In this document: positions 27,922-34,961 of the stretch, in pieces
Position numbering within the stretch: position 1 is the first letter of the stretch
Layout of the letters: the number at the start of each line of letters is the position of its first letter
NCBI GenBank assembly: GCA_001460835.1
Contig: CYKH01000047.1
Location: 1-41,220, forward strand
Source of the DNA: Bodo saltans
Taxonomy: Eukaryota > Euglenozoa > Kinetoplastea > Eubodonida > Bodonidae
DNA: 41,220 bases
Direction: 5' to 3'
The notes under the pieces: model-generated
The model's input: only the letters and a program-made list of their open reading frames with translations
Database searches by the model: none
Told to the model about the DNA's origin: nothing
Made by a program: the position numbers and the translations under genes

Positions 27922-28022
27922 TGGTGCGTGTGTGAAGCCCTTCCGTTTCGTGTGTTGATCACAACAAACAATACACAACAAAACAACATAAAAGGCGAAA
28001 ATCCGTCGCGTCGTCGTGCAAG

Positions 28023-28799
28023 ATGTCATCGTGTCGTGGGGTTGTCATCGGAAGCAACACGAACCGTGCTCGCACGCAGATGGCCGAGGGGATGCTGCGG
28101 TACTTGACACGAGGCCGTATTCACGTCACCAGTGGCGGGGTGCATCACGGCACTACCATATTGCCCCAAGCAGTGCAGTGCATGGAGGAGTGGGGTGTGT
28201 CGTTACACTCCCAGGCGCCGTCCACCCTGGCCCATGTGTGGGACAAGGCAGGCACGTTTGATGTATTCGTCTCGGTCGACGAAGCTGCGGTAGCGAAGAG
28301 ATCGCCGGAGCAGGCCCACGCTCCGTTGTCAATGTCCAGCCATCAGCAGGGATACGATCCGAATCTTGTCCCTGCAATCCCCGCTCACTGGTCTGTTGGC
28401 GAAGATGCGGCTAGCGTGAAGGAGGAGTGGACCGTGTGGTCGCCTCGAAACCCAATGATTGCTCACGAGAACAGCGTGAGAAAGTTTCAAGACCATTTGT
28501 ACGAGGGGGAACCACTGTTCCGTACGCTCTCCTCCGACGCGAACCGCCATCAAGTGCGTCTTCAGAGACGCTGGGAGGTGCCTTCGCTGGTGCATGCTCA
28601 TGCGATGGAGCGCAGTGCAGTGTTTCTTGCTCGAGTCCGCGCCGTGCGGCAGAACATTTTTGAACGCAGTGTCACGTTGATTCGTGACTTGGAGGCACAT
28701 TATGATGAAGTACTGCTTGACGCGGCACTTGTCGAGGACTTGGTCTCACGTGGCGCGGTGTTGAAGGCAAACACTGTGACTGTTAATCACACAGAGTGA
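28023..28799 (+). CDS. Arsenate-reductase / low-molecular-weight phosphatase fold protein lacking the catalytic cysteine (predicted pseudoenzyme)
   Basis: 258 residues. Residues about 6-88 follow the LMW-phosphatase/ArsC fold: GVVIGSNTNRARTQMAEGML, then LTRGRIHVTSGG, PQAVQCMEEWGVSL and FDVFVSVDE. HWSVGEDAA near 125 resembles the HWxxxDPA loop of thioredoxin-coupled arsenate reductases. In active members the P-loop is C-x5-R-S/T. Here the Cys position is Ser11 (SNTNRARTQ), while Asn14, Arg17 and Thr18 are kept. No Cys is seen at the positions of the second and third redox cysteines of thioredoxin-coupled enzymes. The protein should therefore be catalytically dead but may still bind an anion or phosphopeptide. 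The C-terminal about 120 residues are a charged, mostly helical extension not found in the enzymes. Fold call is fairly sure; function unknown. Confidence 0.82.
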   Translation: MSSCRGVVIGSNTNRARTQMAEGMLRYLTRGRIHVTSGGVHHGTTILPQAVQCMEEWGVSLHSQAPSTLAHVWDKAGTFDVFVSVDEAAVAKRSPEQAHAPLSMSSHQQGYDPNLVPAIPAHWSVGEDAASVKEEWTVWSPRNPMIAHENSVRKFQDHLYEGEPLFRTLSSDANRHQVRLQRRWEVPSLVHAHAMERSAVFLARVRAVRQNIFERSVTLIRDLEAHYDEVLLDAALVEDLVSRGAVLKANTVTVNHTE

Positions 28800-28883
28800 C
28801 ACTTTTTGTGCAGTTTTTTTTCTTTGATTTTCGTCGTTTTTGTGTTTCCAGCGGTGTTGTCGATTTTTTTCGCACAAGTTGCC

Positions 28884-28910
28884 GCCTTTTCACTCTCCCC
28901 TGACGATTAG
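28884..28910 (+). promoter_or_regulatory. Spliced-leader acceptor before the coiled-coil gene
   Basis: CGCCTTTTCACTCTCCCCTGACGATTAG, with AG at 28909-28910, 57 bases before ATG 28968. Confidence 0.55.
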
Positions 28911-28967
28911 ACAAATTATACCTAGACGAAGTCGAACCTTTGTTTGTTTAGATACACAGCTCTATTC

Positions 28968-30263
28968 ATGATGGACTGTAAGCCAGCAGAAGTAGATCAA
29001 GCTTTAGTCGCTGCTCACAACGCCGTGGCGATACTGAAGCGATTTGTGGTGCAAGAAGAGTTGGTGAAGCTTCAGGAGTTTCGCAAGCGGGATGGTGTGA
29101 GGCTTCGCCCAGACATGCCGGTTCCACGCAGCTTTCGCGAGCAGATTTTTGATGGAGTCATGCAGTGGGTGAGGTGCACGGTTACAGACGCGCAGTCAGG
29201 ATTTCTCCTCCCCAACCCAGACGGGGACGGCATCGTTCATCCCTCCACTACTCAAGGCCCACCCTCGTCCCAAAGTACTCTAGCGGTAGTCCTCTCTATG
29301 ATGACGCAACAGATGGAGCACGATAGAAAGGCGAAGGAGTTCAACGCCGCCACCGTGCACCTCTTCAATCAAACGTTGAATGGGTATCGCGAAGAGAATC
29401 GTGCGATGGACGCGTACAAGGACAGAATTATTGAACTGCAAGCCGTCATCAACCACACCAAGCGCTACTCTGAGATTGATACAGAGGTTGGAGCAGCACA
29501 GAAGCCAAAGTTAGTTCCCTCGGACTGCATCCCGTCCGAAGGCCAACGAAGAAAAGAAGTTGCCAACGAGCTCGCCAACGTGACCACGTCGATGAAGGAC
29601 AAACTGGAACGCGTAGTGGCAGAGAATGCGAAGCTAGTCTCCGAGAAGTTGTATTCTGCGGCGGAAAATAAATTGTTGTCCGATCGCGTGCGAGTTCTGG
29701 AGGCGCAGCTTGCTGTTCTTAACGCGTCAAGTGCCGTGACGCTGCGTGAACTCAATAAAGCAAGAGAAGAAAATGCAAAGCATCTCCTTGGTGGCGGGGG
29801 ATCTGCAACTGCACTACTTAGCTCTCTTGCCTCATACTCACCCCAACCCCCATCGTCACCATCGAAGCAGCAGACGACCAACTCACCACGAGAGGTGGAG
29901 ATCAACGGCCTTGTCATTCACAAAGATGTGGCCAAGTGGATGGTGGAGGTGTACAAGGCGCTGCTGGACAACCCTGAGGCAGCGGAGAAGTTGCAAGGAC
30001 TCCGACACGTGGCGTCTGTGCGAGGTGGATCGTCAGCTGGATCGGCTGGATCGGTTCGACCAGCTGGTGGTGTCAGCGGCCCCCCATCGCGAGCCGTGGA
30101 CTCCGCCAGAAGCTCAGCGAGCGTTCCCGGGTCCGCGGATACTCGTGACCGTGTGGGCTCCGCACAACAGCGCCTCGGGTCAGCTCGCTCCTTCGCGGAG
30201 CATGTTTCGGCAGTGCGATCCTCGTCAGCAGGAACCACAGGGTCGGCTCAGTCAGATCTGTAG
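28968..30263 (+). CDS. Coiled-coil protein of unknown function with a Ser/Ala/Gly-rich tail
   Basis: 431 residues if started at ATG 28968 (a second ATG follows at once; a TTG at 28944 extends the frame but is unlikely). The N-terminal about 100 residues look folded and helical (PAEVDQALVAAHNAVAILKRF). Residues about 110-285 are largely coiled coil, including ENKLLSDRVRVLEAQLAVLN. A short segment at about 310-345 (VEINGLVIHKDVAKWMVEVYK) looks conserved and structured. The tail is repetitive in Ser, Ala, Gly and Arg (GSSAGSAGSVRPAGGVSG, SVPGSADTRDRVGSAQQRLG), probably disordered and phosphorylated. I recognise no family. Long coiled coils with such tails are common among kinetoplastid cytoskeletal proteins, but no specific evidence is present. 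A 184-codon frame overlapping its 3' end is a shadow. Confidence 0.85.
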   Translation: MMDCKPAEVDQALVAAHNAVAILKRFVVQEELVKLQEFRKRDGVRLRPDMPVPRSFREQIFDGVMQWVRCTVTDAQSGFLLPNPDGDGIVHPSTTQGPPSSQSTLAVVLSMMTQQMEHDRKAKEFNAATVHLFNQTLNGYREENRAMDAYKDRIIELQAVINHTKRYSEIDTEVGAAQKPKLVPSDCIPSEGQRRKEVANELANVTTSMKDKLERVVAENAKLVSEKLYSAAENKLLSDRVRVLEAQLAVLNASSAVTLRELNKAREENAKHLLGGGGSATALLSSLASYSPQPPSSPSKQQTTNSPREVEINGLVIHKDVAKWMVEVYKALLDNPEAAEKLQGLRHVASVRGGSSAGSAGSVRPAGGVSGPPSRAVDSARSSASVPGSADTRDRVGSAQQRLGSARSFAEHVSAVRSSSAGTTGSAQSDL

Positions 30264-30414
30264 AGTACAATTACAAATGCATTGGAAGAACGAATGCTGA
30301 GAGAGTCGCTAGTGCGATTCACACAAAGCGCGTTCGCATCATCAATGGTACAAATGAACATCTTTGTTTGTGTATTGTCTCTCATGAAGAGGTTGCCAAA
30401 GGCTTCACCGCAAG

Positions 30415-30613
30415 ATGGGGAAGGATAAGGTTCACATGTCCCTGGTCGTCATCGGCCACGTTGATGCCGGCAAGTCCACTGCCACTGGCCACTTGATCTA
30501 CAAGTGCGGTGGTATTGATAAACGCACCATTGAGAAGTTCGAGAAGGAAGCCGCTGAGATCGGCAAGGCCTCCTTCAAGTACGCCTGGGTTCTTGACAAG
30601 CTGAAGGCTGAGC
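30415..30613 (+). CDS. Elongation factor 1-alpha, 5' part, cut by an assembly gap
   Basis: ATG 30415 begins [20 protein letters not shown], the invariant start of eEF1A, with the G1 P-loop GHVDAGKST and the following [22 protein letters not shown]. eEF1A carries aminoacyl-tRNA to the ribosomal A site in a GTP-dependent way. Only about 66 residues are present before the run of Ns begins at 30614. Codon use is strongly biased to C-ending codons, as expected for one of the most highly expressed genes and unlike its neighbours. Confidence 0.97.
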
Positions 30614-30913
30614 NNNNNNNNNNNNNNNNNNNNNNNNNNNNNNNNNNNNNNNNNNNNNNNNNNNNNNNNNNNNNNNNNNNNNNNNNNNNNNNNNNNNNNN
30701 NNNNNNNNNNNNNNNNNNNNNNNNNNNNNNNNNNNNNNNNNNNNNNNNNNNNNNNNNNNNNNNNNNNNNNNNNNNNNNNNNNNNNNNNNNNNNNNNNNNN
30801 NNNNNNNNNNNNNNNNNNNNNNNNNNNNNNNNNNNNNNNNNNNNNNNNNNNNNNNNNNNNNNNNNNNNNNNNNNNNNNNNNNNNNNNNNNNNNNNNNNNN
30901 NNNNNNNNNNNNN
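30614..30913. other. Assembly gap of exactly 300 Ns inside eEF1A
   Basis: The run is 300 Ns. About 310 residues (over 900 bases) of eEF1A are missing between the flanks, so the gap is a placeholder and its real length is unknown. eEF1A is often a tandem multicopy gene in kinetoplastids, so the gap may hide one or more whole copies. Confidence 0.97.
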
Positions 30914-30916
30914 TAG

Positions 30917-31126
30917 GCGATCAAGTCTGGTGATGCCGCCATCGTCAAGATGGTCCCCCAGAAGCCAATGTGCGTGGAAAGTTTCGTGGAATATCCTCCC
31001 CTCGGCCGCTTCGCCGTCCGTGATATGCGCCAGACCGTCGCCGTCGGTGTCATCAAGTCCGTCGCCAAGAAGGAGGCGTCCAGCGGTAAGGTCACCAAGG
31101 CCGCCGTCAAGGCCGGCAAGAAGTAA
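30917..31126 (+). CDS. Elongation factor 1-alpha, 3' part after the gap
   Basis: 69 residues up to TAA 31124-31126, starting [20 protein letters not shown] and containing [20 protein letters not shown] and a Lys-rich end ([12 protein letters not shown]), the typical eEF1A domain 3 terminus. The codon next to the gap (30914-30916) reads TAG in this frame where AAG (Lys) is expected, probably an edge error. The two halves are not in the same frame across the 300 Ns, consistent with an arbitrary gap size. They could belong to different tandem copies. Confidence 0.95.
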   Translation, partial: AIKSGDAAIVKMVPQKPMCVESFVEYPPLGRFAVRDMRQTVAVGVIKSVAKKEASSGKVTKAAVKAGKK

Positions 31127-31483
31127 TCGCGCAAGACTCTCAGGGCCTTAATCCTCGTGAATCACGCTCGATGATGATGCGCGTTAAATTCGTTTCGCAC
31201 AGACACTGATTTCTAAAAAGAAAACCCAGGATCAATGGAATGTAAGCTGGAGCACGAGCTTTGGTGGCGGCGTATCTGCATGAATGAACATTCGCTAGCT
31301 ATCGTAACGGCTCGCTCCATCAGCCCACTAACATTGGTAAGCCTGAATCGTGCCTCCCCCCTTTTACTGCTTGTTGGACGATGTGAATCGTGAGCGTCTA
31401 CAGCTTTTTCTTTTCGCTCATTTGTGTTTCCTTTTTCAGAGAGAGAGAGAGAGAGCGTATATTTTTTTGAAAACATACACGCG
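31127..31483 (+). other. Intergenic region between eEF1A and the first CLC gene
   Basis: 357 bases with no supported gene. It holds a strong pyrimidine tract (about 31403-31437) ending in TTTTTCAG (AG 31438-31439), directly followed by a GA repeat (31439-31455) that forms most of the leader before ATG 31484. Confidence 0.7.
31403..31439 (+). promoter_or_regulatory. Spliced-leader acceptor for the first CLC gene
   Basis: GCTTTTTCTTTTCGCTC then TTTGTGTTTCCTTTTTCAG, one of the clearest acceptor signals in the window, 45 bases before ATG 31484. It excludes the TTG at 31424, which lies inside the tract, as the start. Confidence 0.7.
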
Positions 31484-33661
31484 ATGCCTGTCCAGCAACA
31501 ACTAGATAACACAGTGTTGCAGCTTGCGTCCCGAGCCGAGACGGACTGGGCAACAATGGACTGGATTAATTCACAAGCTGAACAGGTGGAACGTGAAGCG
31601 TTCGAGAAGAACCGTGTCCGCAAGACTTCCGCGATGAACGCACTGAGCCAGACGGAATCATTTGTCTCCGCAGTGGTGGCCGGACTGATCCTTGGCTTCA
31701 TTGGTGTCGTCGCGGATGCATCGTCGCACTTTGTATCAGCATTCCGTAACGGTGTGTGCCTGAACTACTTCTGGCTCGGAAAGGAGCTGTGCTGCGCTGG
31801 TCTGGAGGAAGACTGCGAACTCTACTACACGTGGGGCGAGTTCTTCGCTGGTCGCGGGAACCGTGTGGAGGGATTCACGAGCTTCGTGTTCTACGTTGCC
31901 CTGTCGACTGCGTTTGCGACGGTGTCGTCCTTTGCGTGCAAGTCCTACTCTGCTTACGCGTCCGGCGGTGGTATCAACGAGGTGAAGACGATCATCTCCG
32001 GGCACCACGTGAAGAGGTACCTTGGTGGCTGGACGATGGTGACGAAAACCTTTGGCATGTGCCTCAGCACTGGCTCTGGCGTTGTGGTCGGGAAGGAGGG
32101 CCCTTTTGTGCACATTGGCGCCTGCGTCGGTGATTTGACCGCAAAGCTGTTCCCCAGCTACCGCCTGGAAGCCAAGAAGCGCGAGCTGATTTCAGCTGGT
32201 GCTGCTGGCGGCCTGGCTGTTGCTTTTGGCGCTCCAGTTGGTGGCGTCATCTTTGCGCTTGAGGAGCTCTCAAGTTTCTACAACTTTAAGACACTCATGT
32301 CTGCGCTCATTTGCGGCGTGACGGCGGTACTGTTCCAGTCCAAGGTAGACATTTGGCACACAGGGCGCATCGTTCAGTTCTCTGTGAACTACGAACATGA
32401 CTGGCACTTCTTTGAGCTGCCATTATTCGCCGCCCTGGGAATCTTCAGCGGTCTCCTCGGCTCCTTCTACAACGTTATCAACATCAAGATTATCCGCTGG
32501 CGAAAGCCCCGCTTTAAGAACTGGCGCGTGACTGAGGTGTGCATTCTTGGTGCCGTCAGCGGCATTATCAACTACTTCACCCCCTACGGCCGCGGCTCCC
32601 TGCTGGAATTCCTTGGCGCTCTCTTCCAAGATTGCACTCCTTCGAGCACCCTGGAGATCTGCCAGTCCAGCGATATGGTCACCATGGCGAACCTGTTGAT
32701 CTGCGGTACCCTCAAGCTGCTGCTCTTTGCGTACGCCGTGGGATGCTTCTTGCCATCTGGTAATCTTGTCCCGGCATTGGCCATCGGTGCTATGTACGGT
32801 AGAGCCTTTGGACTTTTCATTCGAGCACTGCAGCAGTCGTACCAAGATGTCTTTATTTTCACGGAATGCGTCGACCAGCAATTTTGCGTGATTCCTGGAG
32901 CGTATGCAATTGTGGGCGCAGGTGCGATGTTGACAGGTGTGACTCGCATGTCGATCTGCTTGGCGATCATCATGTTCGAGCTGACTGGCAGCCTTGAGTA
33001 CCTTGTACCCGTTATTATTGGCATTCTGTTCGCCAAGTGGGCTGGCGAGGGCATCGGCGTCGAGGGTATTTACGAAATTGCCATCGAGGAGAACAAGCTT
33101 CCCTTCCTAGACCCCAAGAAGGAGTTCTACCACCATTCCGTTGCTCAGGACGTATACAAGGGGAAGGAGTTTATGGTGCTGACTGCCCGAAACTGCACCG
33201 TGGGTGGCATCAACGACTTGCTCGCCAAGAAGAACGTTGCCGGTTTCCCAGTGCTGTCCAACTTGGACGAGAAGGTATTACTAGGTTACGTGTCCGCAAA
33301 GAAAATCTCTCAGTCGCTTCAGGCTGAGAACATGCGCCGCCACGGTGGCGTGGACAACGGTACTTTCCTCCGTTTCTCTGTCCCCTCAGAGGCCGAGCCA
33401 CTGTCGCACAACGAGGTCGATCTTAGCCAGCTGGTAGAATCTTCGATGCTGCAGGTGGAACCATCGTGCCCTGTATCCCGTGTGCTGTACATCTTCAAGT
33501 CTCTAGGTTCACGGCACATTATGGTGGCCCGCTGCTCCCGATTCGAGGGATTCATCTCCAAGAAGGACTTGATTACATTCATGCGCAACATTGAGCATGA
33601 GGAGCACGAAGAGGAGAAGGAGCTCATTGCTGGCAGCCCGCTTAAGAAAAAGGACCACTAG
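31484..33661 (+). CDS. CLC-family chloride/proton exchanger, first of two paralogs
   Basis: 725 residues: about ten or more membrane helices (about 45-560), then two CBS domains (about 565-612 and 650-705). The gating glutamate motif GKEGPFVHIGA is intact (Glu205). FALEELSS has a Glu (Glu261) at the internal proton-pathway position, which predicts an exchanger rather than a passive channel. The central Tyr is probably Tyr474 (GAYAIVGAGAMLTGVTRM). The selectivity motif usually written GSGIPE reads GGGINE (161-166), so the anion-coordinating Ser is Gly and the Pro that marks nitrate or chloride preference is Asn. Sequence around EVKTI and RYLGGWTMVTK resembles the ClC-3/4/5 endosomal group. A likely location is endolysosomal, acidocalcisome or contractile-vacuole membrane (inference). 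The second paralog lies 1.3 kb downstream. Confidence 0.95.
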   Translation: MPVQQQLDNTVLQLASRAETDWATMDWINSQAEQVEREAFEKNRVRKTSAMNALSQTESFVSAVVAGLILGFIGVVADASSHFVSAFRNGVCLNYFWLGKELCCAGLEEDCELYYTWGEFFAGRGNRVEGFTSFVFYVALSTAFATVSSFACKSYSAYASGGGINEVKTIISGHHVKRYLGGWTMVTKTFGMCLSTGSGVVVGKEGPFVHIGACVGDLTAKLFPSYRLEAKKRELISAGAAGGLAVAFGAPVGGVIFALEELSSFYNFKTLMSALICGVTAVLFQSKVDIWHTGRIVQFSVNYEHDWHFFELPLFAALGIFSGLLGSFYNVINIKIIRWRKPRFKNWRVTEVCILGAVSGIINYFTPYGRGSLLEFLGALFQDCTPSSTLEICQSSDMVTMANLLICGTLKLLLFAYAVGCFLPSGNLVPALAIGAMYGRAFGLFIRALQQSYQDVFIFTECVDQQFCVIPGAYAIVGAGAMLTGVTRMSICLAIIMFELTGSLEYLVPVIIGILFAKWAGEGIGVEGIYEIAIEENKLPFLDPKKEFYHHSVAQDVYKGKEFMVLTARNCTVGGINDLLAKKNVAGFPVLSNLDEKVLLGYVSAKKISQSLQAENMRRHGGVDNGTFLRFSVPSEAEPLSHNEVDLSQLVESSMLQVEPSCPVSRVLYIFKSLGSRHIMVARCSRFEGFISKKDLITFMRNIEHEEHEEEKELIAGSPLKKKDH

Positions 33662-34203
33662 CTAGCCTTCTTTCTGCTTACCCCCACAAAAACAAACAAA
33701 CAAAAAAAAAACAACAAAAAACAAAACACAAACACTTACCTCACACACACACACAAACACACACACACCATTCCCTCTGCACCAGCACAGCACACTTTGG
33801 AAGAACAGAGAGCCAACATTACTCTCATCGCGTTCCCAAAAGCCACAACATCCATCAACCAAACAAACAAAGTATTGCACGTGAAGTTATCGAGAGAGGA
33901 AGAGATAGGAAGAAGTAATGAGGAGATCAAAGGGACAACAAGATTTGCAGCATTCTCTCTGTGGAATCACGTGTTTGTGGCTTTCAACTAACACACACAC
34001 ACAAAGGAAAGTACACGTGCCCCCGCATCATTCGTATTTGCTGTAAGTTTGTGTGTTTTTTTTCCGCGCAGAGGGGATTCCCATAAAAGCAAAATAAAAG
34101 CTCGCAAGTGACTTGTAGATGTGTTATGGTTGAGACAGTGTTCATATTCCTCCTCCTCTCTTTGTTGTTTGTCTTGTTGGAGTGCAGTTCACATCAAGTC
34201 AAT
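33662..34203 (+). other. Intergenic region between the first CLC gene and the Cwc21-like gene
   Basis: About 540 bases without a supported gene. It is A- and CA-rich: runs of A with C (about 33685-33735), CA microsatellites (about 33743-33768 and 33991-34003), then T-rich TGTTTTTTTTCC (about 34052-34065). A 64-codon open frame (33797-33991) starts with TTG and has no matching composition. The last 60 bases form the splice acceptor of the next gene. Confidence 0.6.
34144..34187 (+). promoter_or_regulatory. Spliced-leader acceptor for the Cwc21-like gene
   Basis: ATATTCCTCCTCCTCTCTTTG then TTGTTTGTCTTGTTGGAGTGCAG, with AG at 34186-34187, 16 bases before ATG 34204. When translated in the gene's frame this tract gives a false hydrophobic leader, so it decides the start. 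Confidence 0.75.
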
Positions 34204-34749
34204 ATGACGTACAATGGTGTTGGCATGGCCTCCATTAAAGGGACGGGGTTGAGTGGATACGTCCAACGAAGCCGCGTGGCCGTTCGACAGAATTCTGCCT
34301 CTTCCCGCAGCACTTCCGATGCTGTGAATACTGCTGACTATGTCAGTCCACTTGAGGCAGCACGAAGCGCCCAGGAGAACCTCATTCTTGCAAATCTTCT
34401 CGCACAACATGACAGGCTGCGAGAGCTAAAACTACGTGTGCTGGAGCATAAGGAGCTGAGAGTTGGGCAGGGTGCAGATTTGGACACAGTGAACGGAGAA
34501 TGCCAACTGATGGGGGAGTCCCTGTTGGTCCAGTTCCGCGAGGAGAAGGCGGTGGCGGAGCGTGAACAACATACAAAAGTAAAGGCGAGAGACGCTCAAG
34601 CCTTCGCAGACGCGTTCGCTGTTGAGAGCGCCGGAAGTGCTTTCGATCGCTCAAAAAAAGAAGAGGAAAAAGCGTCGCGCGAAGTTGCAAGAAGAGCAGC
34701 GGCAGAGCAAAAGCTACTTGATCGCGCAAAGAAAATTCGACTTGAGTGA
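34204..34749 (+). CDS. Cwc21/SRRM2-type spliceosomal protein (Cwf21 family)
   Basis: 181 residues from ATG 34204. It opens MTYNGVGMASIKGTGLSGYV followed by QR, matching the conserved start of Cwc21/SRRM2 (YNGIGLxTPRGSGTxGYVQRN). Residues about 75-125 are a helical Cwf21-like segment (LRELKLRVLEHKELRV, ECQLMGESLL), and the rest is a charged, Lys/Glu/Arg-rich tail ending KKIRLE. Cwc21 sits in the catalytic spliceosome next to U5 snRNP and Prp8 near the exon-binding site (established in yeast and human). In an organism that trans-splices nearly every mRNA it would serve spliced-leader addition. The reading frame is open back to 34108 and the extra residues look like a signal peptide, but they are the polypyrimidine tract. 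The gene is sandwiched between two CLC paralogs. Confidence 0.85.
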   Translation: MTYNGVGMASIKGTGLSGYVQRSRVAVRQNSASSRSTSDAVNTADYVSPLEAARSAQENLILANLLAQHDRLRELKLRVLEHKELRVGQGADLDTVNGECQLMGESLLVQFREEKAVAEREQHTKVKARDAQAFADAFAVESAGSAFDRSKKEEEKASREVARRAAAEQKLLDRAKKIRLE

Positions 34750-34887
34750 GAGAATTTGCCGACGGCTTTGTTCCTTGTATTGTATGAAGATCACACTTTT
34801 AGAAAAAAATGGTTCATCTTTTTATGTTCGCTTTGCACACACACACAAAAAACAACACACACAGGCAAACCACAGTTAAGCGAGGGG

Positions 34888-34904
34888 CTTCATATTTTCC
34901 CCAG
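34888..34904 (+). promoter_or_regulatory. Candidate spliced-leader acceptor for the second CLC gene
   Basis: CTTCATATTTTCCCCAG, with AG at 34903-34904, 57 bases before ATG 34962. The leader contains an A-rich run. Confidence 0.5.
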
Positions 34905-34961
34905 ATACGCTCACCACAGAGGGCATCCTACGAAAAAAAAAACACTCGGAAGGAATAATTA

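Noticed and set aside
29746-30300. 184-codon + frame overlapping the coiled-coil gene
   Set aside because: It is Arg/His/Pro-rich, typical of an off-frame reading of a GC-rich Ser/Ala tail, and its start lies inside the other gene.
30382-31134. 250-codon minus-strand frame across eEF1A
   Set aside because: It is open only because the 300 Ns contain no stops.
33797-33991. 64-codon frame between the CLC and Cwc21-like genes
   Set aside because: It starts with TTG, has no acceptor logic of its own, and lies in A/CA-rich intergenic sequence.
34126-34203. Signal peptide or membrane anchor on the Cwc21-like protein
   Set aside because: The hydrophobic residues are encoded by the polypyrimidine tract of the splice acceptor, upstream of its AG.
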